Shown: positions 18,046 to 26,819, counted from the stretch's first letter. The stretch: DNA of 64,000 bases from Pseudomonas sp. K2I15 (GCF_002204795.1 NZ_NIXO01000012.1:1-64000), one strand, 5' to 3'. Numbers and translations are program-made. Notes: generated by a model from the letters alone, not told the origin.

Positions 18046-18073
18046 GAACTATTCAAAAAAGCCTCCGGTCACA
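18046..18073 (+). promoter_or_regulatory. candidate AlgU (sigma-22) promoter
   Basis: GAACTA, 17 bases, then TCACA resembles the ECF sigma AlgU consensus GAACTT-N16/17-TCTGA. It stands 115 bp before the DUF4398 lipoprotein gene. In P. aeruginosa lptF is known to be AlgU-controlled, which makes the match more credible. Confidence 0.45.
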
Positions 18074-18187
18074 GCCAGTAAGCCATCACTTGGAACAGCC
18101 GTTTGAATAGGCGTCCTGAGCTTTGCCGCCGGGCCCCGCAGACACTGCAAACCGGAGATGGATTTGATGTTTTTCAGGAGTTACCCA

Positions 18188-18616
18188 ATGGAGTTGAAGA
18201 CGATGAAGACCAGCACTGCCAAAACCACGTTTAACCACCTGCGCGGGCTTAAATTGGCCGCGCTGGCAATCGGCACCAGCTTCGTACTGGCTGGCTGCGC
18301 CGGCAACCCGCCGACCGAGCAATACGCGGTGACCCAATCTGCGGTGAACAGTGCCGTCAGCGCCGGTGGTACCGAGTACGCAGCCGTGGAAATGAAGTCG
18401 GCTCAGGACAAACTGAAACAAGCCGAAATCGCCATGCACGACAAGAACTATGACGAGGCCCGTCGCCTGTCCGAACAAGCCGAGTGGGACGCTCGCGTAG
18501 CAGAGCGTAAAGCCCAGGCTGCCAAGGCCGAACTGGCTGTGAAGGATTCCCAGAAAGCTGTTCAGGAGCTGCGTCAGGAAGGCATGCGCCCGGCTGTGAT
18601 CAAGCCACAGCAATAA
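18188..18616 (+). CDS. DUF4398-domain lipoprotein
   Basis: A 142-residue predicted outer-membrane lipoprotein. The signal peptide ends in the lipobox VLAGC (cysteine near residue 38), followed by a helical DUF4398 region rich in Ala, Lys and Glu (KSAQDKLKQAEIAMHDKN, EARRLSEQAEWDARVAERKAQ) that probably forms a coiled coil. ATG 18188 has AGGAG seven bases upstream; the 10-residue longer version lacks a site of that quality. It is 55 bp upstream of lptF and probably co-transcribed from the AlgU-like promoter at 18046. Likely a periplasmic envelope-stress structural protein; the exact role is unknown. Confidence 0.85.
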   Translation: MELKTMKTSTAKTTFNHLRGLKLAALAIGTSFVLAGCAGNPPTEQYAVTQSAVNSAVSAGGTEYAAVEMKSAQDKLKQAEIAMHDKNYDEARRLSEQAEWDARVAERKAQAAKAELAVKDSQKAVQELRQEGMRPAVIKPQQ

Positions 18617-18671
18617 GCCGCTACCCCTGACTGCATTGCACCCGAAACCGAATTGAAAGGACGACACGACT

Positions 18672-19457
18672 ATGCGTAAACAATTGATGATCCCTGCCCT
18701 GCTGGCGATGAGCGTTGCTCTGGCGGCGTGCTCCACCCCGCCGAACCAGAACCTCGAAAGCGCACGGACCAACTTCTCGGCCCTGCAAGCCAACCCGCAA
18801 GCCACCAAAGTAGCGGCGCTGGAAACCAAAGACGCCAGCGACTGGCTGGACAAGGCTGACAAAGCCTACCGCGACAAGGAAGACCAGAAGAAAGTCGACC
18901 AACTGGCCTACCTGACCAACCAGCGTGTTGAAGTGGCCAAGGACACCATCGTCCTGCGTGAGTCCGAAGCCAAGCTGAAAAACGCCGGCGACGAACGTGC
19001 CCGCGCCCTGCTGGAAGCCCGTGACGCGCAGATCAAGCAACTGCAAGACAGCTTGAACGCCAAGCAGACTGATCGCGGCACGCTGGTGACCTTTGGTGAC
19101 GTGCTGTTCGCGACCAACAAGTCGGATCTGAAGTCCAGCGGCCTGGTGAACATCACCAAGCTGGCGCAGTTCCTGCGCGATAACCCGGACCGTAAAGTGA
19201 TTGTTGAAGGCTACACCGACAGCACCGGTTCCGACTCGTACAACCAGAGCCTGTCCGAGCGCCGTGCCGCTTCCGTACAGCGCGCACTGGCCAACCAGGG
19301 TGTGGATATCTCGCGTATCGTGACCGTAGGCTATGGCAAGGAATACCCGGTTGCCGATAACACCAGCGTTTCGGGCCGTGCCATGAACCGCCGCGTTGAA
19401 GTGACCATCTCCAACGACAACCAGCCGGTCAAGCCGCGTTCGTCGATGGCCAACTGA
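18672..19457 (+). CDS. lptF: OmpA-family lipoprotein LptF
   Basis: A 261-residue lipoprotein with lipobox VALAAC (Cys near 20). A DUF4398-like helical region covers about 25-130, and a C-terminal OmpA peptidoglycan-binding domain about 140-255 (FGDVLFATNKSDL; VIVEGYTDSTGSDSYN with the diaminopimelate-binding D and R positions; LSERRAASV). The P. aeruginosa orthologue is an AlgU-dependent outer-membrane lipoprotein involved in stress survival. It follows the DUF4398 lipoprotein and ends at a strong terminator (19477-19504). Confidence 0.92.
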   Translation: MRKQLMIPALLAMSVALAACSTPPNQNLESARTNFSALQANPQATKVAALETKDASDWLDKADKAYRDKEDQKKVDQLAYLTNQRVEVAKDTIVLRESEAKLKNAGDERARALLEARDAQIKQLQDSLNAKQTDRGTLVTFGDVLFATNKSDLKSSGLVNITKLAQFLRDNPDRKVIVEGYTDSTGSDSYNQSLSERRAASVQRALANQGVDISRIVTVGYGKEYPVADNTSVSGRAMNRRVEVTISNDNQPVKPRSSMAN

Positions 19458-19476
19458 TCGACTGATGCACCATAAA

Positions 19477-19504
19477 GAACCCCGCCTATTGGCGGGGTTC
19501 TTGG
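19477..19504 (+). terminator. terminator after lptF
   Basis: A 10-bp stem gaaccccgcc / ggcggggttc with loop tatt, then TTGG. It lies 20 bp after the lptF stop. Confidence 0.85.
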
Positions 19505-19553
19505 TTTGGAGGTACCTGTGGATCAAAGCGATATCCCCAGGGTTTTCACACAC

Positions 19554-19919
19554 TCAAAACTGAATCTGCCCGCCACCACCGTTGCCAGCCTGCGAACCTT
19601 GCCCTTGGCCTTGGCCTTGGCCGCTTTGTTGCTCGGCTTGCATCAGCAATTTCTTGAGCAATTCCAACAGATCCTCTCCGCCTGCGCCTTGGCCAGCCAC
19701 TGCTTGGGGAGAACCTGAATCCTGAATCCCCTGAGTGCCAAAATTGCCACCCACTGGATAAGATGAATCATTAACTCGCATATAGATGACTCCACAATAA
19801 GTAACCGAATCAGCGACGCTGACCAGTTTGAAATCTGTGGTAATCAATCCAGAATAGTTCCAGCGTTGCTCACACCCCTTTCTTACTGCTCCAGTTGCGG
19901 CGTTTCCTGCCCCAAGCAC
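19554..19919 (-). CDS. hypothetical protein with Gly/Gln-rich tail
   Basis: A reading frame of up to 121 residues with no recognised domain. It has a short N-terminal part with two Cys (RKGCEQRWNYSG, VTYCGVIYMRVND), then a helical LLELLKKLLMQAEQQ segment and a low-complexity GQGQGQGQ tail encoded by a CCTTGG hexamer repeat. The frame opens inside the preceding gene (overlap 19883-19919). The true start may be internal, for example the TTG or ATG downstream of that gene's stop, and no strong ribosome-binding site decides it. No other gene occupies this interval, which is the main support. Confidence 0.45.
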   Translation of the reverse strand: MLGAGNAATGAVRKGCEQRWNYSGLITTDFKLVSVADSVTYCGVIYMRVNDSSYPVGGNFGTQGIQDSGSPQAVAGQGAGGEDLLELLKKLLMQAEQQSGQGQGQGQGSQAGNGGGGQIQF

Positions 19920-20209
19920 CGCACCGCCTGTTTCTTGTTATTCACCAGCACGCCACTCAGGCCTTTCTGCTCGGTGTCGAACATCACCAGCACGCCATCG
20001 ACGCACTGCGCAACCTGGGCGGCCGGCGTCAGGGAGATTTTGTAGTCTTCGCCCGGCACGGTCTTGAGCATGGTGAAGTCGCTGAGCAGCAACGCATCCT
20101 CAGGCTTGGCGAAGTGCAAATAGCCGTAGTACCACAGGCAGCCGACGGTGCCGATGATGGTGCCGATGCCAGTGAGGATCAGGGGGATCATGTTGCGTTC
20201 TTCGCTCAT
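19883..20209 (-). CDS. hypothetical single-span membrane protein, 108 aa
   Basis: A 108-residue protein with one N-terminal membrane helix (about 7-28, MIPLILTGIGTIIGTVGCLWYY) and a small soluble domain of beta character (KTVPGEDYKISL, CVDGVLVMFDTEQKG, VRCLGQE) with two Cys. Its ATG overlaps the stop of the upstream hydrolase by 4 bp (ATGA), so the pair is translationally coupled. I do not recognise the family. The topology suggests the C-terminal domain lies on one side of the inner membrane, possibly assisting the lipoprotein hydrolase. Confidence 0.75.
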   Translation of the reverse strand: MSEERNMIPLILTGIGTIIGTVGCLWYYGYLHFAKPEDALLLSDFTMLKTVPGEDYKISLTPAAQVAQCVDGVLVMFDTEQKGLSGVLVNNKKQAVRCLGQETPQLEQ

Positions 20210-21111
20210 TGCGGGTTCTCTGCGTTGGAGTTCGGGGCCGTCGGGTAATTGGGGATTTCCCCCAGGCGGCGCAGCCCGTTGAAATGCTGAGGGTCATCGA
20301 GGTAGCGCAGCATCACGGTTTGCCAGGTCTTGTCGGCAAAGGTCTGCACGTGGCCACCCCGGGTCAGTTGCAACACCCTTGGTGGCGGCGCAGCTTGATA
20401 CAGGCGAATGCCGTTCGATAGCGGCACGATCGGATCATCCAGGCTGTGGAATAACAATTTCGGCACGCCGGTCAGCCGGGGCATGGCGTTGATCGCACTG
20501 TCGGCGTCCGGCACCAGCCACGACAACGGCACCTGGAACGGCCATGTTAGCCAAGAGGTGCTCAGTGCGAATTGTCCTACGTCACGATAACTGGCCGGCA
20601 CACCGTCGAGCACCAGCGCCTTGAGCTGCGGCTGACGTTCGGGATGCGCCGCCAGATAGTGCACCACCAGCGCGCCGCCCAGGCTTTGGCCCAGCACGAT
20701 CAACGGCTGGCCCTGGGTTTCGGGGGCGTTGTCGATCCACTTGAAGGCCGCGTCGATGTCCTGGTAAACCGCCGGCAGCGAAGGTTCGCCTTCGGACAGG
20801 CCGTAACCGCGATAGTCCAGCAGCAGTACTTGATAGCCCTGCTCCGGCAGCCACCAACTGCCGCCGAGGTGCCAGGCGAGATTGCCGCCGTTGCCGTGCA
20901 GGTGCAGCACCGTGCCTTTGAGTGGCACGCCGGCCTTGGCCGGTAGCCACCAGGCGTGCAGCTTGAGGCCATCGGCGGTGGTCAGCGTGACATCACGGTA
21001 TTGCAGGTGGGCCTTTTCCGGAGTGAACGGCAAGCCGCGCTCGGGGTAAAACAGCAGGGAGCTGCAGCCGTTAAGGGCCAGTAGCAGGCAAAGAATGCCG
21101 AGGATTCTCAT
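20206..21111 (-). CDS. lipoprotein alpha/beta hydrolase (Bem46/ABHD13-like)
   Basis: A 301-residue hydrolase with a lipoprotein signal (LLALNGC, Cys at 16), so it is probably anchored in the envelope. Catalytic elements are the oxyanion segment HLHGNGGN, nucleophile in GQSLGG, acid in HSLDDPIVP and His in RGGHVQTF, matching the Bem46/ABHD13 group of serine hydrolases. The mature domain starts SSLLFYPERGLPFTPE, typical of this family. It overlaps the next gene by 4 bp. A REPIN separates it from the QEGLA gene upstream. Substrate unknown; an acyl ester of lipid or peptide is plausible. Confidence 0.88.
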   Translation of the reverse strand: MRILGILCLLLALNGCSSLLFYPERGLPFTPEKAHLQYRDVTLTTADGLKLHAWWLPAKAGVPLKGTVLHLHGNGGNLAWHLGGSWWLPEQGYQVLLLDYRGYGLSEGEPSLPAVYQDIDAAFKWIDNAPETQGQPLIVLGQSLGGALVVHYLAAHPERQPQLKALVLDGVPASYRDVGQFALSTSWLTWPFQVPLSWLVPDADSAINAMPRLTGVPKLLFHSLDDPIVPLSNGIRLYQAAPPPRVLQLTRGGHVQTFADKTWQTVMLRYLDDPQHFNGLRRLGEIPNYPTAPNSNAENPQ

Positions 21112-21166
21112 CCGTTGAAGCCTCGTGAATGGGTTGGGAACGATCCTGAAGACCTATGGAGATCAA

Positions 21167-21257
21167 AGGTGGGAGCGGGCTTGCTCGCGAATGCGGTGGG
21201 TCAGTAAACACATCTGTTGCTGGTACACCGCTTTCGCGAGCAAGCCCGCTCCCACAT
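21167..21257. repeat. REPIN
   Basis: Inverted copies of gtgggagcgggcttgctcgcga flank about 45 bp, between the QEGLA gene and the lipoprotein hydrolase. Confidence 0.9.
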
Positions 21258-21286
21258 TTTGACCCGGTTCCTTCAAGGGAAATCCC

Positions 21287-22564
21287 TCAGAGGATATTGG
21301 AGTAATCCGCCTCGATCCGGTCCAGGCTCAAATGGTTGAGGAAGTTGGAGAAACACATCCACGCCGCCAACGCATTCATGTCGCGGAACTGCTCCGGCAG
21401 GTATTTGGGTGGCACCACCAGGCCTTCATCCACCAGTTGGCGCAGGGTGCGCATGTCTTCCAGGGTGGTCTTGCCGCAGAACAGCAGCGGCACTTGTTCA
21501 AGCTTGCCTTTGCGCACCGCCAACTGAATGTAGTTGTAAACCATGATAAAGCCCTTGAGGTAGGACAAATCCTTGGTAAACGGCAGACCCGTAGGCGTCG
21601 ACCCACGGAAAACCCGGCTGGCGTTGCCGTAGCTTTCCGCCATTTCAAAACCCTGCTCGCGGAAGAACTCAAACACCTGCAGGAAGTCGGCGCCCTGCTC
21701 CACCATATGGATGGCGCGGGTGCGGTTGGTCAGCTTGCGCAAGCGGCTGGGGTAGGAGGCGAAGGTGATGATTTCCATCAAAATCGCCAGGCCTTCCTGG
21801 GTCACCGTCGACGAGGGCGGGCCCTTGGACAGGAAGGTGCAGATCGGCTGGTTCTGGCCATTGAGGGTGGTGCCCACATGCACCAGGCCTTCATGGACTT
21901 CCAGGGCGCGCACGTCGCGGTCGTTGAACATCGCGTCAGCGCGGATCTTGATGTAGTCGGCGCCCGCCGCCGCGTCCGCCACGATACCGTCAGACTCGAA
22001 CACCCGAATGGTTTCCTCGGCCTCACCAAACACCTTGTTCAAGCGGCTTTGCAGCAGGTTGACGGCGTCCTTGGCGGTCAGGGTCTTGGCTTCGTCCTTG
22101 AGGTCGCCACGGCCATCGATATTGTTCAGGTAGTCCGACATCATCAGGCCGAGGTCGGCCAGGGTCGGGTCACCGGCGTGGAACGCATCGGAGGCGGCGC
22201 CGTACAGCTCTTGGGAAATCAGGCCGAAATCCTCGGTGCCGCGCGCTTCAAGCATGCGCACCACCATGCGGTATTCCTTGCACATGCGCCGCATGATCTG
22301 CCCGACCGGGTTGAACTGGCCGAGCTGGCGGGTGATGTCACGCTCGATGTTCTGGAACTCCAGCTTCACCGCGCTGGAATCGAACGACAATGGCCGGGTC
22401 AGGTAGTAGTCGCGGTTTACCGCCGGCATTTCCTTGCCCTTGGCCTTGAGGAATCCCTGGCGAATGTTCTCGTCCCACTTCACAGCGTCGAGGACGCGAA
22501 TCGGTGTTTGCGCCAGCACAATGCGATCGGACAACGTGCGTATCGTCTGCTGGTAATCGTCCAC
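21287..22564 (-). CDS. QEGLA-motif DUF1704 protein, predicted metallopeptidase
   Basis: A 425-residue protein of the family annotated as flavohemoglobin-expression-modulating QEGLA motif protein (DUF1704). The key motifs are HEGLVH (224-229, an HExxxH metal site) and TQEGLA (Q256, E257) some 28 residues later. In the related eukaryotic MATCAP tyrosine carboxypeptidases an HExxxH motif plus a downstream Glu coordinate zinc, so a zinc peptidase function is likely here. There is no signal peptide. The gene lies 21 bp after a lipoprotein gene and in the same transcript as a TetR regulator. The older flavohemoglobin link is only an annotation name; no hmp gene is nearby. Confidence 0.9.
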   Translation of the reverse strand: MDDYQQTIRTLSDRIVLAQTPIRVLDAVKWDENIRQGFLKAKGKEMPAVNRDYYLTRPLSFDSSAVKLEFQNIERDITRQLGQFNPVGQIMRRMCKEYRMVVRMLEARGTEDFGLISQELYGAASDAFHAGDPTLADLGLMMSDYLNNIDGRGDLKDEAKTLTAKDAVNLLQSRLNKVFGEAEETIRVFESDGIVADAAAGADYIKIRADAMFNDRDVRALEVHEGLVHVGTTLNGQNQPICTFLSKGPPSSTVTQEGLAILMEIITFASYPSRLRKLTNRTRAIHMVEQGADFLQVFEFFREQGFEMAESYGNASRVFRGSTPTGLPFTKDLSYLKGFIMVYNYIQLAVRKGKLEQVPLLFCGKTTLEDMRTLRQLVDEGLVVPPKYLPEQFRDMNALAAWMCFSNFLNHLSLDRIEADYSNIL

Positions 22565-22585
22565 CCGGTGCTTCCTCTTTAAACA

Positions 22586-23134
22586 TTATTTGCCCGCGCG
22601 CTGGTAGCGCACGGCTTCGACGAACACGTCGGCATTGGCCGGGTCATCCAGGTAGGCAAACACCCGGGCCATGGGGCTGTCGACCAGCACACCGGCGCCT
22701 TCGACGGTTTCGACGGTGCTGCCGCTCAAGGTCTTCTGGCCTATGGCCTGGTGGATCTGATCCAGGTCGAGGTTGTAGACCACCAGTTCGTGTTCATCAT
22801 TCAATTCGAACCCGGCGAGGATGTAATGCCCGCCGAACCTGGCCGGCAACGGCGCCGACAAATACCAGCGGCTGCCATGTCGGGAAACCGTGAACAGGTA
22901 TTCATCACGCTGGCCCGGCTTGGCTTTAGGGTAGCTCACGGCTTTGTAGCGGTGCTCACCCACGCGGCTGATTTGCAGGTTGAGCGGCTCGCCCCAGGCA
23001 TTTTTGCTGGCCCATTTGCCCAACAGGGCATCCGGCGCAGCCTCACTGGCCGGCAGTGGGTCCTTGAAGGTCACCAGGCAACCGCTGAGCAACAGGAACG
23101 ACAAGGCGATCACAACGACACGCCAGGCTTTCAT
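22586..23134 (-). CDS. hypothetical lipoprotein, 182 aa
   Basis: A lipoprotein with signal MKAWRVVVIALSFLLLSGC (lipobox LLSGC, Cys 19). It is followed by a beta-rich soluble domain (LLGKWASKNAWGEPLNLQIS, RYKAVSYPKAKPGQRD, GHYILAGFELND) that resembles small lipocalin-like or plug proteins in composition only. ATG 23134 is preceded by GGAG; the longer frame overlaps the TetR gene. It is 16 bp from the TetR stop and 21 bp from the QEGLA start, so a three-gene operon is likely. I do not recognise the family. Confidence 0.8.
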   Translation of the reverse strand: MKAWRVVVIALSFLLLSGCLVTFKDPLPASEAAPDALLGKWASKNAWGEPLNLQISRVGEHRYKAVSYPKAKPGQRDEYLFTVSRHGSRWYLSAPLPARFGGHYILAGFELNDEHELVVYNLDLDQIHQAIGQKTLSGSTVETVEGAGVLVDSPMARVFAYLDDPANADVFVEAVRYQRAGK

Positions 23135-23150
23135 TGGACACTCCCCTGTG

Positions 23151-23867
23151 TCAGACCGAAGCCAACACCAAATGCATGTAACGCTTGAGGATCTCAAGCA
23201 TTTCTTCGCTGGTCAGCGGCTCTGCACCGCCCAGCAGGCCCTGATATTCCATCCGACCGATAATCGCCGTCAACACTTTGGCATCCTGTTGCGGTTCGCG
23301 CGAACCCAATACCTGGAAAAACTGGCAAGTGCCCTGCAGCAGGATTTGCTGGTGTGAGCGCACCAACTCGGCCAGGCGCGGGTTCAACAGCGCTTCCTGG
23401 CGAAAGGCCTGCTCGGCCATCAGGTGCTCCCGGCGGTTGAGCAATTGGCGCTGCACGTAATCAGCGGTCAGGCGCGCGATATCATCGGCCAGTTGCGAGC
23501 GCGACTGTGGGCTGCCGTCGCCATAAGCGACCATCTCCCGCAGCAGCCCTTCATTACGTACCCACAACTTGCCCATGAACGCGGCGCTGCGCTCCACGTA
23601 TTGGGCGAAGGTGTCGGTAAGCAGGTCGTCGATGTCCTTGAAGTAATAGGTGGTGGCCGACAACGGCACGCCGGCCTCGGCCGCCACCGCGCGGTGACGC
23701 ACGGCACGCACGCCTTCACGCACGACGATGCGCATCGCCGCATCGAGAATGTCCTGCCTGCGTTGCTCACTGCCCCGGCGACTGGCCTTGCGGCCCTGGT
23801 ACTGAACGCTTTCAGCCACGGCAGCGGCAATGCCGGCAGCACCCTTTTGAGCCATTACGCGGTTCAC
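23151..23867 (-). CDS. TetR-family transcriptional regulator
   Basis: A 238-residue repressor-type protein. The N-terminal TetR HTH domain spans about 35-80 (RRQDILDAAMRIVVREGVRA, AEAGVPLSATTYYFKD), followed by a helical ligand domain. I choose the GTG at 23867, which has AAGGA nine bases upstream; the longer frame begins in a palindromic repeat (23889-23936). It is the first gene of a likely operon with the lipoprotein and the QEGLA protein, so it may autoregulate that unit. Effector unknown. Confidence 0.88.
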   Translation of the reverse strand: MNRVMAQKGAAGIAAAVAESVQYQGRKASRRGSEQRRQDILDAAMRIVVREGVRAVRHRAVAAEAGVPLSATTYYFKDIDDLLTDTFAQYVERSAAFMGKLWVRNEGLLREMVAYGDGSPQSRSQLADDIARLTADYVQRQLLNRREHLMAEQAFRQEALLNPRLAELVRSHQQILLQGTCQFFQVLGSREPQQDAKVLTAIIGRMEYQGLLGGAEPLTSEEMLEILKRYMHLVLASV

Positions 23868-23888
23868 GACGGTTCTTCCTTTCAGGGT

Positions 23889-23936
23889 GACGCAGAGCGT
23901 CACGGGCTGCATTCCCACGCGGAGCGTGGGAACGAT
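23889..23936. repeat. two adjacent short palindromes (gacgc-agagcgtc and cccacgc-gcgtggg)
   Basis: tgacgcagagcgtca is followed by attcccacgcggagcgtgggaac. This is a dispersed REP-like type in P. fluorescens; a single related copy is at 49635-49657. Confidence 0.75.
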
Positions 23937-23975
23937 AACCTGGCGCTGTTTGCTTGACGCTTATAGACGCCACAT

Positions 23976-24004
23976 AAAAAAGCCGCCTTATAAAAGGCGG
24001 CTTC
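23976..24004 (-). terminator. terminator after lysS
   Basis: An 8-bp stem agccgcct / aggcggct followed on the minus strand by TTTTTTATG. It lies 15 bp after the lysS stop. Confidence 0.88.
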
Positions 24005-24018
24005 GGATTTTGCTACGG

Positions 24019-25521
24019 TTACGCTTGTGGCCGCATGTGCGGGAACAAGATCACGTCACGGATCGACGGCGAGTTGGTCAACAACATCACCAACCGGTCG
24101 ATGCCGATACCTTCACCGGCGGTAGGCGGCATGCCGTATTCCAGGGCGCGTACGAAGTCGGCGTCGTAGTGCATCGCCTCGTCATCACCAGCGTCCTTGT
24201 CAGCCACCTGGGCCATGAAGCGCTCGGCCTGGTCTTCCGCGTCGTTCAGCTCGGAGTAGGCGTTGGCGATTTCGCGCCCGCCGATGAACAGCTCGAAACG
24301 GTCGGTGACGTTCGCGTTGTCATCGTTGCGACGGGCCAGCGGCGAGACTTCGAACGGGTACTGGGTAATGAAGTGCGGCTGTTCCAGCTTGTGCTCCACC
24401 AGCTCTTCGAAAATCATCACCTGCAATTTGCCCAGGCCTTCGAAGCCCAGCACCTTGGCGCCGGCTTTCTTGGCGATGGCGCGAGCCTTGTCGATGTCGG
24501 TCAGGTCGCCGGCGGTCAGCTCAGGGTTGTACTTGAGGATCGAATCGAACACCGACAGGCGCACGAACGGCTCGCCGAAGTGGAACACCTTGTCGCCGTA
24601 AGGCACGTCGGTGGTACCCAGAACCAGCTGCGCCAGCTCGCGGAACAGTTCTTCGGTCAGGTCCATGTTGTCTTCGTAGTCGGCGTAAGCCTGGTAGAAC
24701 TCCAACATGGTGAATTCAGGGTTGTGACGAGTCGAAACGCCTTCGTTACGGAAGTTGCGGTTGATCTCGAACACTTTTTCGAAGCCGCCAACCACCAGGC
24801 GCTTGAGGTACAGCTCTGGCGCGATACGCAGGTACATGCCCATGTCCAGCGCGTTGTGGTGGGTTTCGAAAGGCTTGGCTGCAGCGCCACCGGGGATGGT
24901 TTGCAGCATCGGCGTTTCCACTTCCAGGAAGTCACGCTTCATCAGGAAGGCGCGGGTGTGGGCAATCACTTGCGAACGCACGCGGAAGGTGTGGCGCACG
25001 TCTTCGTTGACGATCAGGTCAACGTAGCGCTGGCGATAACGCTGCTCGGTGTCGGACAGGCCGTGGTGCTTGTCCGGCAGCGGGCGCAGGGATTTGGTCA
25101 GCAGGCGCACGCTGGTCATTTCAACGTACAGGTCGCCCTTGCCGGAACGGGCCAGGGTACCAACGGCCGCAATGATGTCGCCCAGGTCCCAGGTTTTCAC
25201 CGCGGCCAGGGTTTCTTCCGGCAAGGTCTTGCGGTTGACGTAGACCTGGATGCGGCCGGACATGTCCTGGATCACCATGAACGAGCCACGGTTGAGCATG
25301 ATGCGACCTGCCACCTTGACCGGGATCGCAGCCTCTGCCAGCTCTTCCTTGGTCTTGTCCGCGTACTGTTTCTGCAAGTCTTCGCAGTAAGCGTCGCGAC
25401 GGAAGTCGTTGGGGAAGGCGTTGCCCTTGGCGCGCTCGGCAGCAAGCTTTTCCTTGCGCAGGGCGATCAGGGAGTTTTCTTCCTGTTGCAGGGCTTGCGG
25501 GTCGAGTTGTTGGTCGCTCAT
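24019..25521 (-). CDS. lysS: lysyl-tRNA synthetase (class II)
   Basis: A 500-residue class IIb aminoacyl-tRNA synthetase that charges tRNA-Lys. An N-terminal OB-fold anticodon domain ([20 protein letters not shown]) precedes the catalytic core with motif 1 ([10 protein letters not shown]), motif 2 ([18 protein letters not shown]) and motif 3 ([13 protein letters not shown]). Length and start (MSDQQLDPQ) are normal. It is 78 bp downstream of prfB on the same strand, the usual prfB-lysS pairing, and ends at a strong terminator. Confidence 0.98.
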   Translation of the reverse strand: MSDQQLDPQALQQEENSLIALRKEKLAAERAKGNAFPNDFRRDAYCEDLQKQYADKTKEELAEAAIPVKVAGRIMLNRGSFMVIQDMSGRIQVYVNRKTLPEETLAAVKTWDLGDIIAAVGTLARSGKGDLYVEMTSVRLLTKSLRPLPDKHHGLSDTEQRYRQRYVDLIVNEDVRHTFRVRSQVIAHTRAFLMKRDFLEVETPMLQTIPGGAAAKPFETHHNALDMGMYLRIAPELYLKRLVVGGFEKVFEINRNFRNEGVSTRHNPEFTMLEFYQAYADYEDNMDLTEELFRELAQLVLGTTDVPYGDKVFHFGEPFVRLSVFDSILKYNPELTAGDLTDIDKARAIAKKAGAKVLGFEGLGKLQVMIFEELVEHKLEQPHFITQYPFEVSPLARRNDDNANVTDRFELFIGGREIANAYSELNDAEDQAERFMAQVADKDAGDDEAMHYDADFVRALEYGMPPTAGEGIGIDRLVMLLTNSPSIRDVILFPHMRPQA

Positions 25522-25564
25522 GTCTTTAAATTTTCCATCAGGTTCGTTGTCCCAGGCGTAGGCC

Positions 25565-25594
25565 GGGGATCGCCGGCAAGCCGGCTCCTACAGA
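25565..25594. repeat. single REP-like palindrome between prfB and lysS
   Basis: cggggatcgccggcaagccggctcctacag contains the stem gccgg-caa-gccggc region of a common Pseudomonas REP; only one copy is present. Confidence 0.6.
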
Positions 25595-25599
25595 GTTTT

Positions 25600-26695
25600 T
25601 TACAAGCCAGATTTCAGGCTGGCTTCCAGGTATTCGTCGATGTCGCCGTCGAGCACCTTGTCGCAGTCGCTGCGTTCGATGTTAGTGCGCAGATCCTTGA
25701 TCCGCGACGCATCGAGCACATACGAACGGATCTGGTGACCCCAGCCGATATCCGACTTGGTGTCTTCCAGCGCTTGGGACGCGGCGTTGCGCTTCTGCAT
25801 TTCCTGCTCGTACAACTTGGCCCGCAGCATTTTCATGGCGGTGTCCTTGTTCGCGTGCTGGGAACGTTCGTTCTGGCAGCTGACCACGGTGTTGGTCGGT
25901 ACGTGGGTAATCCGTACGGCCGAGTCGGTGGTGTTTACGTGCTGGCCACCGGCACCGGAGGAGCGGTAGGTGTCGATCCGCAGGTCTGCCGGGTTGATCT
26001 CGATTTCCACCTTGTCATCGATCTCTGGCGAGACGAAAACCGCAGAGAACGAGGTGTGGCGACGGTTGCCGGAGTCGAACGGGCTCTTGCGCACCAGGCG
26101 GTGAACACCGATCTCGGTACGCAGCCAGCCAAAGGCGTATTCGCCCTTGATGTGCACGGTCGCACCTTTGATGCCAGCCACTTCACCGGCCGACAGCTCC
26201 ATGATGGTGGCGTCGAAACCGCGTTTGTCGGCCCAGCGCAGGTACATGCGCAACAGGATGTTGGCCCAGTCTTGGGCTTCGGTGCCGCCGGAACCGGCCT
26301 GGATATCCAGGTAGGCGTTGTTCGGGTCCATTTCGTGGCTGAACATGCGGCGGAATTCGAGTTTGGCGAGGTTCTCTTCGAGACGGGCCAGCTCGGCGAC
26401 GATATCGCCCACTGCGCCTTCGTCGTCTTCTTCTACGGCCATGTCCAGCAGGTCACGGCAATCGCCCAGACCGGTGTTCAATTCGTCGAGGGTCTCGACG
26501 ATCTGCGCCAGCGCAGCGCGCTCGCGGCCCAGTTCCTGGGCGTATTCAGGTTTGTTCCAGACAGCCGGATCTTCAAGCTCGCGATTGACTTCGGTCAGAC
26601 GCTCATGCTTTTGATCGTAGTCAAAGATACCCCCGAATAGTTTCGGAGCGCTCGGACAGGTCCTTGATGGTGTTAAGGATCGGGTTGATTTCCAT
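25600..26695 (-). CDS. prfB: peptide chain release factor 2 (with +1 frameshift)
   Basis: Terminates translation at UGA and UAA. The gene is split in two frames: 24 codons from ATG 26695 ([20 protein letters not shown] then RGYL), an in-frame TGA at 26621-26623, then the +1 frame starting [12 protein letters not shown] and running to 25600. Read through, this gives 364 residues, the normal RF2 length. The codon-recognition tripeptide SPF ([15 protein letters not shown]) and the peptidyl-hydrolysis motif GGQ (GAGGQHVN) are both present. It is normal programmed autoregulation, not a broken gene. Confidence 0.97.
26619..26636 (-). promoter_or_regulatory. prfB programmed +1 frameshift site
   Basis: The minus strand reads CGG GGG TAT CTT TGA C. 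It has the internal Shine-Dalgarno-like G-run, the slippery CTT and the in-frame stop TGA followed by C. Low RF2 lets the ribosome shift on CTTT and make full-length factor. Confidence 0.95.
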
Positions 26696-26819
26696 GGCGG
26701 GCAGCACTCGTTGGCGAACTTTTGAAAGCCGACGAGTATAACGACAAACGGCTGGTAACGGCAGTCCGCTTGGCCGAAAAGGCAGGGTTGCATCAGCAAG
26801 TGCGAGTTCAAGAGAACCC

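Noticed and set aside
21167..21257. Repeated palindromes as a possible CRISPR array
   Set aside because: These are isolated inverted pairs at scattered loci with no regular spacers or cas genes; they fit REPINs.
23887..26640. A plus-strand frame of about 917 codons opposite lysS and prfB
   Set aside because: It covers two certain genes on the other strand, and its His/Val/Gln-rich translation is typical of a shadow frame.
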